From: an uncultured Bacteroidota bacterium
GTDB taxonomy: Bacteria > Bacteroidota > Bacteroidia > 2-12-FULL-35-15
Length of the DNA: 12,716 bases
Direction: 5' to 3'
Assembly (NCBI GenBank): GCA_903881065.1
Contig: CAIRRW010000273.1
Location: 1 to 12,716, forward strand
The position numbers were made by a program, and so were the translations under genes. Positions within the stretch are counted from its first letter, which is position 1, and every line of letters begins with the position of its first letter. Under the pieces are notes generated by a model. The model saw nothing but the letters and a program-made list of their open reading frames with translations. It ran no database searches and had not been told where the DNA came from. Shown here piece after piece: positions 1-6,411 of this stretch.

Positions 1-86
1 TTAGTAACATTGACGAAGAAGATTTACAAACTTTTCAAAAGACGATCGCTGCTGCAATTAAGGAAATGAAGGAGTTTGCTAAATAA
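1..86 (+). CDS. C-terminal end of an unidentified protein (5' end outside the window)
   Basis: Reading from base 3, an open frame gives 27 residues, SNIDEEDLQTFQK followed by TIAAAIKEMKEFAK, and then a TAA at 84-86. The tail is charged and probably helical. A pattern of acidic residues, then L..F, then a closing helix is seen at the C-terminus of several families, including some MarR-type regulators, but this is too short to assign. No terminator hairpin with a GC stem follows it. Only the frame and the stop codon are certain; the function is unknown. Confidence 0.55.
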   Translation, partial: SNIDEEDLQTFQKTIAAAIKEMKEFAK

Positions 87-147
87 AGAAGTTGCAATGT
101 AATAAGTTTTGGACTTTAAATAAAGTAAATATCAAAACTGATATAAG

Positions 148-181
148 TTTTTGTTTTCAAAATAAAATATACTTAGGTTTG
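148..181 (+). promoter_or_regulatory. Bacteroidota-type promoter (-33 TTTTTG, -7 TAGGTTTG)
   Basis: TTTTTG at 148-153 is followed by exactly 20 nt and then TAGGTTTG at 174-181. This fits the known Bacteroidota sigma-A pattern, TTG then 17-23 nt then TAnnTTTG, with no mismatch. Transcription would start near 186-188, about 16 nt before the ATG at 204. The promoter therefore appears to belong to the short signal-peptide-like reading frame at 204, not to the methyltransferase fragment further on. Confidence 0.6.
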
Positions 182-203
182 TCAGGTTTTAATAACTATC
201 CGA

Positions 204-254
204 ATGAATAGATTTATACTATCTAGTTTTATTTTACTTATTATCTTCTCTTGA
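204..254 (+). pseudogene. Broken gene start: 16-residue signal-peptide-like peptide
   Basis: An ATG at 204, shortly downstream of the promoter at 148-181, opens a frame reading MNRFILSSFILLIIFS and then TGA at 252-254. The peptide has a positive N-terminus and a long hydrophobic core, as at the start of a secreted protein or lipoprotein, and it ends just where a cleavage region would be expected. The stop lies in the sequence that, in another frame, begins to match an RsmB-type methyltransferase. I infer that this is the 5' end of a different, exported protein whose remainder was lost at the junction. It could also be a chance hydrophobic ORF in AT-rich DNA. Confidence 0.4.
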
Positions 255-873
255 AGAGTACAAACAAGGACTGTTTGAGATACAAGATGCCTCATCGCAA
301 TTAGTTGCCCCTTTTATGATGCTCGAAGAAGGAATGACTGTGATAGATGCCTGTGCTGGTGCTGGTGGAAAATCATTGCATATAGCTGCAGAGATGAATA
401 ATAAAGGCAGAATAATCTCGATGGATTTGGAAGATAAAAAACTTATAGAACTTAACAAACGTGCTGTCCGAGCAGGTGCTACCATTATTAAATCAAGATT
501 GATCATTGACAAAGAAGTGGAGCAATTAAGTAATACTGCCGATAGATTGTTACTGGATGTTCCCTGTTCGGGATTGGGTGTGCTAAAACGAAAACCTTAT
601 GACAAGTGGAAGCTAAGTTTAGAAATTATCAATGAAAAGAAACAGATTCAACAGAAAATACTTACTGATTATTCAAAAATGTTAAAACCTGGAGGAATAA
701 TGGTGTATGCTACGTGCAGCATATTGCCAAGTGAAAATCAGAATCAGATAGCTACTTTTTTAAATAACCACAAAAACGAATTTGAGTTTCTGGAAGACCG
801 AAAAATTTTGCCAAGTGAAGGCTTTGATGGCTTTTATATGGTAAGGATAAAAAAACTGCCGAGAAAAAAATAA
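241..873 (+). pseudogene. 5'-truncated RsmB/NOP-family rRNA cytosine-C5 methyltransferase
   Basis: The family transfers a methyl group from SAM to C5 of specific rRNA cytosines. Family-like sequence begins near base 241, reading LSSLEEYKQGLFEIQDASSQ and on into APF, upstream of the first ATG in this frame (316). No ATG, GTG or TTG precedes it before the in-frame TGA at 205-207. Counting from Met316, the SAM-binding motif DACAGAGGKS is at 11-20, the motif IV PCSG has Cys84, and the motif VI YATCS has the probable nucleophile Cys134. The catalytic core is therefore intact. Full-length relatives are usually about 400 residues or more and carry an N-terminal RNA-binding half that is absent here. 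Translation from 316 would give 185 residues beginning inside the conserved core, so I favour a remnant over a functional short gene. A full copy may exist elsewhere in the genome. Confidence 0.7.
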
Positions 874-932
874 AAAGTTTCCAATTTCAAATTATTGGTT
901 ACCACTAGTAAATTGAAGTTTCTATAGGCAAA

Positions 933-971
933 AATAAGGACGCCCGACAATATCTGTCGGGCGTTCTTATT
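933..971. terminator. Bidirectional rho-independent terminator between convergent genes
   Basis: ACGCCCGACA at 940-949 pairs perfectly with TGTCGGGCGT at 955-964 around a 5-nt loop. The stem extends outward through A/T and one G-U pair to about 933/971. An A-rich flank on the left and a T-rich flank on the right let it work on both strands. It sits 60 nt after the methyltransferase stop and 19 nt beyond the lpdA stop, so it serves both convergent units. Confidence 0.85.
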
Positions 972-989
972 ATATAATAAAGAGCATTC

Positions 990-2378
990 TTACAAATGGA
1001 TAACTTCGCCATAAGCAGCAGCGGCAGCTTCCATAATGGCTTCGCTCATGGTAGGGTGAGGATGAACGGTTTTAATAATTTCGTGTCCTGTAGTTTCCAG
1101 TTTACGAATGGCAACAATCTCGGCAATCATCTCGGTAACGTTGGCTCCAATCATGTGAGCACCTAATAATTCGCCATACTTGGCATCAAATATAAGTTTC
1201 ACAAAACCATCTTTAGCTCCCGAAGCAGATGCTTTACCGGATGCAGAGAAAGGGAATTTACCAATCTTCAATTCGTAACCTGCCTCTTTGGCTTTTGCTT
1301 CGGTATATCCTACTGATGCTATTTCGGGCTGGCAATACGTACATCCCGGAATGTTATTGTAATTCAATGGTTCAGGATTTTGTCCAGCAATTTTCTCCAC
1401 ACATATAATTCCTTCGGCACTTGCAACATGTGCCAATGCTTGTCCGCCAACACAATCACCTATTGCATAATATCCGGGGATATTGGTTGCATAATACGGG
1501 TTGGTTAATATCTTGCCTTTGTCGGTAGCTATTCCTGTTTCTTCCAAACCAAGATTTTCAATGTTTGCCTGTATTCCCACTGCCGAAAGCACTACTTCAG
1601 CATCTACAATTGTTTCAATTGATTTGGTTTTTATTTTTACTTTGCAATCTTTCCCTGTAGTATCCACGCTTTCCACCGATGAATTAACCATTACATCAAT
1701 TCCAATTTTCTTGAACGAACGTTCCAGTTGTTTCGATACTTCAGCATCTTCAACAGGCACAATTGATGGAAGGAATTCAACAAGCGTAACTTTTGTACCC
1801 ATAGTTGCATAAAAATAAGCAAACTCGCTGCCGATAGCTCCCGAACCTACTACAACCATTGTTTTAGGAAGTTTAGGCAACACCATTGCACCGCGGTAAC
1901 CGATAATCTTTTTACCGTCAATTGGCAAGTTTGGCAACTCACGCGAACGCGCTCCGGTAGCAATAATGATATGTTTGGCATCGTAGGTTGTTACTTTACT
2001 GTCGGCACCCGTTACATCAATCTTCTTACCTGCTTTCACTTTTGCTGTTCCTGTAATAACATCAATTTTATTTTTCTTCATCAAAAACTGAACACCTTTG
2101 CTCATTCCGTCAGCCACGTCCCTGCTGCGTTTTACTACAGCAGGGAAGTCTGCTTCTCCGCCTTTTACTGTGATGCCATATTCGGCAGCATGATGTAAAT
2201 ATTCAAATACCTGAGCACTTTTCAATAATGCTTTTGTTGGGATACATCCCCAGTTTAAACATATTCCACCTAGGTTTTCGCGTTCTACAATTGCAGTTTT
2301 TAAACCCAATTGAGATGCTCTTATTGCTGCCACATATCCGCCGGGACCGCTTCCTATTACTATTAAATCATAACTCAT
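990..2378 (-). CDS. lpdA: Dihydrolipoyl dehydrogenase (E3)
   Basis: This flavoprotein reoxidises dihydrolipoamide with NAD+ in the pyruvate, 2-oxoglutarate or branched-chain 2-oxoacid dehydrogenase complexes, or in the glycine cleavage system. At 462 residues it is the normal length. The FAD dinucleotide-binding motif GSGPGG is at 9-14, the redox-active disulfide is Cys40/Cys45 in GGICLNWGCIPTK, ATGAR lies at 140-144 and the NAD-binding GSGAIG at 178-183. A second FAD segment reads YAIGDCVGG. The C-terminal HPHPT (439-443) supplies the catalytic His441, with Glu446 as its dyad partner. All key residues are present. No E1, E2 or gcv gene is in the window, so the complex it serves cannot be told. 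It is transcribed alone, divergent from the M61 peptidase gene. No Shine-Dalgarno sequence is seen; the leader is AT-rich. Confidence 0.97.
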   Translation of the reverse strand: MSYDLIVIGSGPGGYVAAIRASQLGLKTAIVERENLGGICLNWGCIPTKALLKSAQVFEYLHHAAEYGITVKGGEADFPAVVKRSRDVADGMSKGVQFLMKKNKIDVITGTAKVKAGKKIDVTGADSKVTTYDAKHIIIATGARSRELPNLPIDGKKIIGYRGAMVLPKLPKTMVVVGSGAIGSEFAYFYATMGTKVTLVEFLPSIVPVEDAEVSKQLERSFKKIGIDVMVNSSVESVDTTGKDCKVKIKTKSIETIVDAEVVLSAVGIQANIENLGLEETGIATDKGKILTNPYYATNIPGYYAIGDCVGGQALAHVASAEGIICVEKIAGQNPEPLNYNNIPGCTYCQPEIASVGYTEAKAKEAGYELKIGKFPFSASGKASASGAKDGFVKLIFDAKYGELLGAHMIGANVTEMIAEIVAIRKLETTGHEIIKTVHPHPTMSEAIMEAAAAAYGEVIHL

Positions 2379-2421
2379 TTTATATTGTTTTATGTTATAC
2401 TGTTTATTATTTTGAGAGGTG

Positions 2422-2429
2422 CGAAATTA
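2422..2429 (-). promoter_or_regulatory. Possible lpdA -7 element (TAATTTCG on the minus strand)
   Basis: On the minus strand this reads TAATTTCG, one mismatch from TAnnTTTG, about 45 nt upstream of the lpdA start. No clear TTG is found at the expected -33 distance, so the call is weak. No CAAAnnTA (the exact element on the minus strand) occurs in the divergent intergenic gap. Confidence 0.25.
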
Positions 2430-2463
2430 GTAATTTATTTTGTTTCATTGTAAAGAAAGAATG

Positions 2464-2492
2464 TTGGGGTGAATTATGAATTAGTAAATTCG
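2464..2492 (+). promoter_or_regulatory. Possible promoter of the M61 peptidase gene
   Basis: TTG at 2464-2466, an 18-nt spacer, then TAAATTCG at 2485-2492 (one mismatch to TAnnTTTG). Transcription would start near 2498. If so, the in-frame GTG at 2469 lies upstream of the transcript, which supports the ATG at 2523 as the start codon. Confidence 0.4.
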
Positions 2493-2522
2493 CGCTCTTT
2501 AATAATCATAAACAATTCAGAA

Positions 2523-4274
2523 ATGAAATATATTATCTCTTATCAAAAACCGCATACACATTTTATCGACATAGAATTTATTGCTGATAATATAAAACAG
2601 GATGAAGTATTAATTCAATTGCCATCGTGGCGACCGGGAAGATATGAGCTTGGTAACTTTGCGAAGAATGTGCAGAAATGGGCTGCCTTTGATGGGAAAG
2701 GTAATGCATTGAGTTTTCAGAAAACAACAAAGGATTGCTGGAAGGTACAGACCAAAGGCATTTTGTCGCTTCATATTAAATATAATTATTATGCAGTTGA
2801 TTTGAATGCTGGTTCTACTTATCTGGACTCTTCGCAATTATATATGAATCCGATAAACTGCTGCGTTTATATTCCCGAAAGGATAAATGAACCTTGCGAA
2901 CTTGATTTGAAACTACCTGAAGATTATAAAGTAGCAATAGGTCTGAAATCGTTTACTTCAGTTTCAAATAAAAAACAATTTATTGCAAAAGACTTTCATG
3001 AATTAGCTGATTCTCCTTTTATAGCAAGCAATACGCTGCAGCATACTAAAATTGTTTGCAATGATATAGCTTTCAATCTTTGGTTTCAGGGAGAATGTAA
3101 ACCTAATTGGGAGAAACTTTCAACTGATTTTTCAAAGTTCTGTTTGCATCAACTGGAGAGTATGAAACATGCTCCGTTCGAAGAATATCATTTTCTTTTT
3201 CAGATATTACCGACACGATTTTATCACGGTGTAGAGCATACAACATCTACCGTTATTGCATTAGGACCAGGTTATAATTTAATGAAAGGTGATTTGTATG
3301 AAGATTTATTAGGAGTAAGCTGTCACGAATTATATCATGCTTGGAACATTAAAACCATTCGCCCTGTTGAGATGCATCCATATAATTATACAAAAGAAAA
3401 CTATTCGAAACTTGGATATGTTTGCGAAGGTGTTACCACCTATTACGGCGATTACTTGCTTCTACGTTCCGGAGTATATAATGAAGAACAATATTTTAAA
3501 GCGTTGAATGAGCGTCTGCAAAAACACTTTGATAATTTCGGACGTTATAATTTATCAGTTGCTGATTCTTCATTTGATACTTGGCTTGATGGTTATGTCC
3601 CGGGAATACCTAACCGCAAAACTTCTATTTATGATGAAGGAAGTTTGCTTGCTTTTTGCACTGATATTTTTATCAGAAAGAATTCAAACAACAAAAATAC
3701 GTTGGATGATGTAATGCGATTTTTATACACGGAGTTTGCATTAAAAAATAAAGGTTATTCCGATACTGATTATAAAGGAGTGGTCGAACATTTTGCCAAC
3801 TCATCATTTGATACTATATATAATATTTACATAAATAAGGCAGCTGATTATACTTCAATATTAAACGAAGCTGCTGAATATATAGGATGTGAACTGGTTG
3901 TTAATCCTTCCTGGCGATTTGCCGAACATGCTCTTGGAATAAAAACGAATGAAGTTGGAGGCATAGCAAAAGTATTGGCTGTTTACCCTAATTCTGTTGC
4001 CGATATAGCAGGAATTGCTGTAAATGATGATATAATTTCCATTAATAATATGCAGGTAAAACCAGATGGTTCAGGAACCAACTTTAGTGAATGGTGCAGC
4101 TATTTTGGAAATGTTCCGCTTACATTGACTGTTTTTACCGGTTCTGTAGGGCGGGAAGTAACACTAATTCCTAAAACAAACTCATTTTACAAGATAGCTA
4201 CTATTCAAAAACTTACTACTGCAAGCAAAAATCAGGTAACTAATTATATAAAGTGGAGTACTTATAATATTTAA
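2523..4274 (+). CDS. M61-family zinc metallopeptidase with C-terminal PDZ domain
   Basis: This is a 583-residue gluzincin of family M61, whose characterised members include a glycyl aminopeptidase. The N-terminal domain begins MKYIISYQKPHTHFIDIEF. The catalytic domain has the zinc motif HELYH at 268-272 (His268, Glu269, His272), with Glu302 in CEGVTTYYGD as the likely third ligand and HGVEHTTS at 235-242 as a family signature. Residues of about 475-550 form a PDZ domain (GGIAKVLAVYPNSVADIAGI, NDDIISIN), which commonly binds substrate C-termini. No signal peptide or membrane segment is visible, so it probably acts in the cytosol. The frame stays open upstream to a GTG at 2469, but relatives begin with the MKYxISYxxPHTH stretch and a promoter-like element overlaps the extra codons, so I chose ATG 2523. 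It appears to be a single-gene unit, and its natural substrates are unknown. Confidence 0.92.
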   Translation: MKYIISYQKPHTHFIDIEFIADNIKQDEVLIQLPSWRPGRYELGNFAKNVQKWAAFDGKGNALSFQKTTKDCWKVQTKGILSLHIKYNYYAVDLNAGSTYLDSSQLYMNPINCCVYIPERINEPCELDLKLPEDYKVAIGLKSFTSVSNKKQFIAKDFHELADSPFIASNTLQHTKIVCNDIAFNLWFQGECKPNWEKLSTDFSKFCLHQLESMKHAPFEEYHFLFQILPTRFYHGVEHTTSTVIALGPGYNLMKGDLYEDLLGVSCHELYHAWNIKTIRPVEMHPYNYTKENYSKLGYVCEGVTTYYGDYLLLRSGVYNEEQYFKALNERLQKHFDNFGRYNLSVADSSFDTWLDGYVPGIPNRKTSIYDEGSLLAFCTDIFIRKNSNNKNTLDDVMRFLYTEFALKNKGYSDTDYKGVVEHFANSSFDTIYNIYINKAADYTSILNEAAEYIGCELVVNPSWRFAEHALGIKTNEVGGIAKVLAVYPNSVADIAGIAVNDDIISINNMQVKPDGSGTNFSEWCSYFGNVPLTLTVFTGSVGREVTLIPKTNSFYKIATIQKLTTASKNQVTNYIKWSTYNI

Positions 4275-4345
4275 ATTTAATTAAACAATGAAATATCCTT
4301 GACTATCCTTTATTAATCGATAAAACAACATATTCTAACTTTATC

Positions 4346-4375
4346 AATTGTTAATATGTAGAGTAATTGTTAATA
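4346..4375. repeat. Pair of 11-bp direct repeats upstream of the membrane-protein operon
   Basis: AATTGTTAATA occurs at 4346-4356 and again at 4365-4375, a 19-bp period that puts both copies on nearly the same DNA face. They lie 80-109 nt before the start codon at 4455. They could be a regulator's operator, but AT-rich DNA makes such pairs fairly easily. The rest of the 4275-4454 gap is AT-rich, with no GC-stemmed terminator and no exact TAnnTTTG. Confidence 0.3.
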
Positions 4376-4454
4376 AATATAATTGTGATGCAATGCTATT
4401 TTAAGTTACTTAGCGGAATAATTCATTAATTTAATTTAACTTAATTTTTTAAAC

Positions 4455-4895
4455 ATGGAACAATCAAACACACAGCAAACACCGCAAGGTAAAGGAATGG
4501 GAGTAGCAGGATTTGTAATCTCCTTAGTAGCATTGGTATTTTATTTTGTTATTGCAATTGTAGTTGCAGGACAAGCGTTATTGGGAGGAGGATACGGATT
4601 AGGTATCTTCTGGCTAATTTTATGCATTGCAGGTACAGGCTTAAGCGTGATGGCAATGATGAAACTTGGTAAAACAGGAGGCAAAAAAGGGTTGGCAATT
4701 ACAGGTATGATACTTGGATTAGTTGCAACCATCTTCACTATTATGCTTGTAATGGGTATTAGTAAAGCACAACAAGCTGGAGACATGTTTGGCGACAAAT
4801 TCAAAAAGGAAATGGAAAAAGGATTGAACCAAAGTATGGATTCTCTTTCTAAAGCAGCTGCAAAATCAATTGATTCTGTTGCTAATCAACATTAA
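4455..4895 (+). CDS. Small DUF4190-like membrane protein
   Basis: 146 residues. A polar N-terminus rich in Gln and Thr (1-15) is followed by three hydrophobic helices at roughly 16-40, 48-69 and 79-102. Between them come the basic loop MKLGKTGGKKG and then LAITGMILGLVATI. The repeated pattern of a Gly-rich hydrophobic segment, a short basic loop and a second hydrophobic segment with G.ILG is typical of DUF4190-type proteins, whose function is not known. The last 45 residues form a charged, probably helical tail (DMFGDKFKKEMEKGL and on to the end). The next gene begins after 20 nt, so the two are probably cotranscribed. The leader is AT-rich and lacks a Shine-Dalgarno sequence. The protein is surely in the inner membrane; the DUF assignment is by pattern only. 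Confidence 0.75.
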   Translation: MEQSNTQQTPQGKGMGVAGFVISLVALVFYFVIAIVVAGQALLGGGYGLGIFWLILCIAGTGLSVMAMMKLGKTGGKKGLAITGMILGLVATIFTIMLVMGISKAQQAGDMFGDKFKKEMEKGLNQSMDSLSKAAAKSIDSVANQH

Positions 4896-4915
4896 TATTT
4901 TAACAGTTTAGTATC

Positions 4916-5392
4916 ATGGAACAAACAACTACATTAGAACCTGCAAAAAGGCCAACTTTTATTACTGTTCTTTGTATTCTTTCCTTTGTAGGCATTGCAA
5001 TAAGTATTATAGCAAATATTACTAATTACTTTTCCTATTCGGCTCTAGCTGCCAATGGAGATTTGTTCGGTGGGTTAAAAACAGATACAGGACAGGATTT
5101 AAATAATGCTATGAATGCAATGGCAAGTGCTATTGGATTAGATTATCCGAAAATGGCTATGTCTGCATTGGTACAAGCAATTTTTAATATCCCATTATTA
5201 ATAGGAGTATTAATGATGTGGAAACAAAGGAAACTTGGCTTTTGGATTTATACTATTTTTGAAGTAACGCAAGCTATCTTGCCATTATTAATGGGGCTTG
5301 GCCTAATTGGTGGTGTTACTGCAGTGATGATGTTAATCTTTGCAATTCTGTTTATAGTTCTTTATGCTGTTAATTTAAAACACATGAAGTAG
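4916..5392 (+). CDS. Four-helix membrane protein of unknown function (paralogue A)
   Basis: 158 residues, not assigned to a named family. A short polar N-terminus leads into KRPTFITVLCILSF, then hydrophobic helices at about 15-37, 83-102, 107-130 and 133-152. A soluble loop of about 45 residues (38-82) lies between helices 1 and 2, and a basic turn, MWKQRKLGFWIY, links helices 2 and 3. It ends LFIVLYAVNLKHMK. It lies 20 nt after the DUF4190-like gene and is followed by a strong terminator at 5412-5445, so those two genes form a unit. The next gene, at 5477, is a diverged copy sharing the start motif, the basic turn and the tail. The function is unknown. The conserved RPxF and NLKH ends suggest both termini matter and are probably on the same, cytosolic, side. 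Confidence 0.8.
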   Translation: MEQTTTLEPAKRPTFITVLCILSFVGIAISIIANITNYFSYSALAANGDLFGGLKTDTGQDLNNAMNAMASAIGLDYPKMAMSALVQAIFNIPLLIGVLMMWKQRKLGFWIYTIFEVTQAILPLLMGLGLIGGVTAVMMLIFAILFIVLYAVNLKHMK

Positions 5393-5411
5393 GATTATTT
5401 CTTCTTAATCA

Positions 5412-5445
5412 AATCCCATCCTGACTATCGGGGTGGGATTTTTTT
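5412..5445 (+). terminator. Rho-independent terminator after paralogue A
   Basis: AATCCCATCC (5412-5421) pairs with GGGTGGGATT (5431-5440) with one T-G wobble around a 9-nt loop, and is followed by a run of T to 5445. It starts 20 nt after the stop codon of the 4916-5392 gene and separates it from its paralogue. Confidence 0.85.
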
Positions 5446-5476
5446 CAAATATTATTTTCAATTAAAATAAAAAGGC

Positions 5477-5992
5477 ATGGAAAATTTATCAAGTGGAACA
5501 TTAGAGTTGAATGAACGCCCTCAATTTCTGAAAGTATTATGTATATTAAGTTTTATTATGTGCGGAATAATGATTTTGTTCGCATTAATGGGATTAAAAA
5601 ACCTGTTTCTTTCAGCGGATGATATTATGGCGAGCAATCCTTATCTGCAAACTTTACAGGATAATAACCCGATAGCTTATCAGGCAATACTTGACAGTAT
5701 GCAGTATAAAAACCTTAGTGCTATACTTAGTTTGATTACTCCTGTTATTTCATTAATTGGAGTAATTTATATGTGGAAACTTAAAAAGATGGGGTTTCTT
5801 ATATACATCTTCGGGGAACTTTTACCTTATATTACTACTCTTTTGACTGGCGGTATGAGCGTTATGTATGCATCTGCAAGTGCTTTTGGGGAGAATGGTC
5901 AAATGGCAATAAATGTTTTTGTTGGATTGGTTGTTATTTTTGATGTGCTTTTTATTGTACTTTATGCTGTTAATTTAAAGCATCTGAAATAA
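5477..5992 (+). CDS. Four-helix membrane protein of unknown function (paralogue B)
   Basis: 171 residues, a diverged tandem copy of the 4916-5392 product. Shared marks are ERPQFLKVLCILSF at 13-26, the basic turn MWKLKKMGFLIY at 99-110, and the tail LFIVLYAVNLKHLK at the very end. Hydrophobic helices lie at about 18-40, 79-99, 105-124 and 146-166, with a polar loop at 45-78 whose sequence differs from that of paralogue A. A terminator upstream (5412-5445) leaves only about 30 nt before the ATG, and no TAnnTTTG element is seen there, so expression may depend on read-through. A second terminator follows at 6019-6053. No function is known. The conserved ends and turn alongside diverged loops suggest a shared fold with different partners or ligands. 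Confidence 0.8.
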   Translation: MENLSSGTLELNERPQFLKVLCILSFIMCGIMILFALMGLKNLFLSADDIMASNPYLQTLQDNNPIAYQAILDSMQYKNLSAILSLITPVISLIGVIYMWKLKKMGFLIYIFGELLPYITTLLTGGMSVMYASASAFGENGQMAINVFVGLVVIFDVLFIVLYAVNLKHLK

Positions 5993-6018
5993 CTTAATCG
6001 AAGCATATTTAATTTATG

Positions 6019-6053
6019 ACCATCAGGGCTTTCAAAACCTTGATGGTTTTTTT
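6019..6053 (+). terminator. Rho-independent terminator after paralogue B
   Basis: ACCATCA (6019-6025) pairs with TGATGGT (6041-6047); extra G/C pairing is possible inside the 15-nt loop. A run of T follows to 6053. It lies 27 nt beyond the stop codon at 5992. Confidence 0.75.
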
Positions 6054-6079
6054 ATTGAAATTTACTCAAAAAACTTAAA

Positions 6080-6258
6080 GGTTAGCAGATTAAACGGTGA
6101 GATTAGTTGATAAAACGGAGAGCTCCACAGGCAAAACGGAGAGGTCGGCAGGCAAAACAGAGAGCTCCGCTGACAAAACGGATTGGTTCGTTGCCAATAC
6201 GAAGAGGTTAGCTGACCAAACGGAGAGGTCCGCGAGCAATACGAATAGCTTTGCGAAC
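6080..6258. repeat. 21-bp imperfect tandem repeat array, eight units plus a decayed ninth
   Basis: Units start at 6080, 6101, 6122, 6143, 6164, 6185, 6206 and 6227, with no insertion or deletion between them. A ninth unit starting at 6248 matches only in its first half. By eye the consensus has a first half GGTYMGCWGR and a second half CAAAACGGAGA. The second half is the better conserved. In several units CTCC or CTCCG near the start can pair with CGGAG at the end, and GGAG can also pair with CTCC across unit borders, so an RNA could form alternative short hairpins. All three plus-strand frames contain stops. One minus-strand frame is open but has no ATG. The period is 21, but there is no sign of a gene. 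The array lies between a terminator and the aminotransferase promoter. Confidence 0.85.
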
Positions 6259-6268
6259 TGTTTCAAAC

Positions 6269-6399
6269 TATGATTTGGATTTAATTATGTTTTTTTAAGC
6301 AGACTAAATCATTGAATTATTGTAAATAGAATCCTGAACAGCAGAACTCTGTCAGTTTTTAGAGAATATTTAGTTATAAATTGGTCTTGAGTATTTGTT
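6269..6399. other. Intergenic DNA with no recognised feature
   Basis: Together with the repeat array, this stretch makes up most of the roughly 420-nt gene-free gap between 5992 and 6412. It is AT-rich, has no open reading frame of note, and contains only a weak, bulged CTGA...TCAG hairpin at about 6334-6354 followed by five T. Confidence 0.5.
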
Positions 6400-6407
6400 T
6401 ACTTTTG
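6400..6407 (+). promoter_or_regulatory. Exact -7 element TACTTTTG, four bases before the aminotransferase ATG
   Basis: TACTTTTG matches TAnnTTTG exactly. The ATG follows at 6412, only four nt after the element, so the expected start of transcription falls at or next to the start codon and the mRNA would be leaderless. A TTG at 6381-6383 gives a slightly short 16-nt spacer for the -33 element. Confidence 0.6.
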
Positions 6408-6411
6408 TCAA

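Noticed and set aside
127..160. AT hairpin CAAAACT...AGTTTTTG after the first gene as a terminator
   Set aside because: The stem is almost all A/T, and the same bases form the -33 element of a well-matched promoter.
1501..2479. Plus-strand open frames opposite lpdA
   Set aside because: They are shadows of the lpdA coding strand; their translations lack any family motif and lpdA is unambiguous.
2469..2522. GTG start adding 18 residues to the M61 peptidase
   Set aside because: The extra residues do not resemble the family N-terminus, which begins at MKYIISYQKPHTH, and a promoter-like TAAATTCG lies inside the extension.
6080..6258. CRISPR array
   Set aside because: The units are contiguous 21-mers with no spacers, the repeat itself varies, and no cas gene is present.
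6060..6268. Minus-strand open frame through the 21-bp repeats giving a heptad-like peptide (SPFCQRSS type)
   Set aside because: It has no start codon, the residues change freely between units, and the openness follows from the low stop content of the repeat unit.
6334..6360. Terminator-like CTGA...TCAG hairpin followed by T
   Set aside because: The stem is bulged and only four base pairs at a time; there is no gene directly upstream for it to end.
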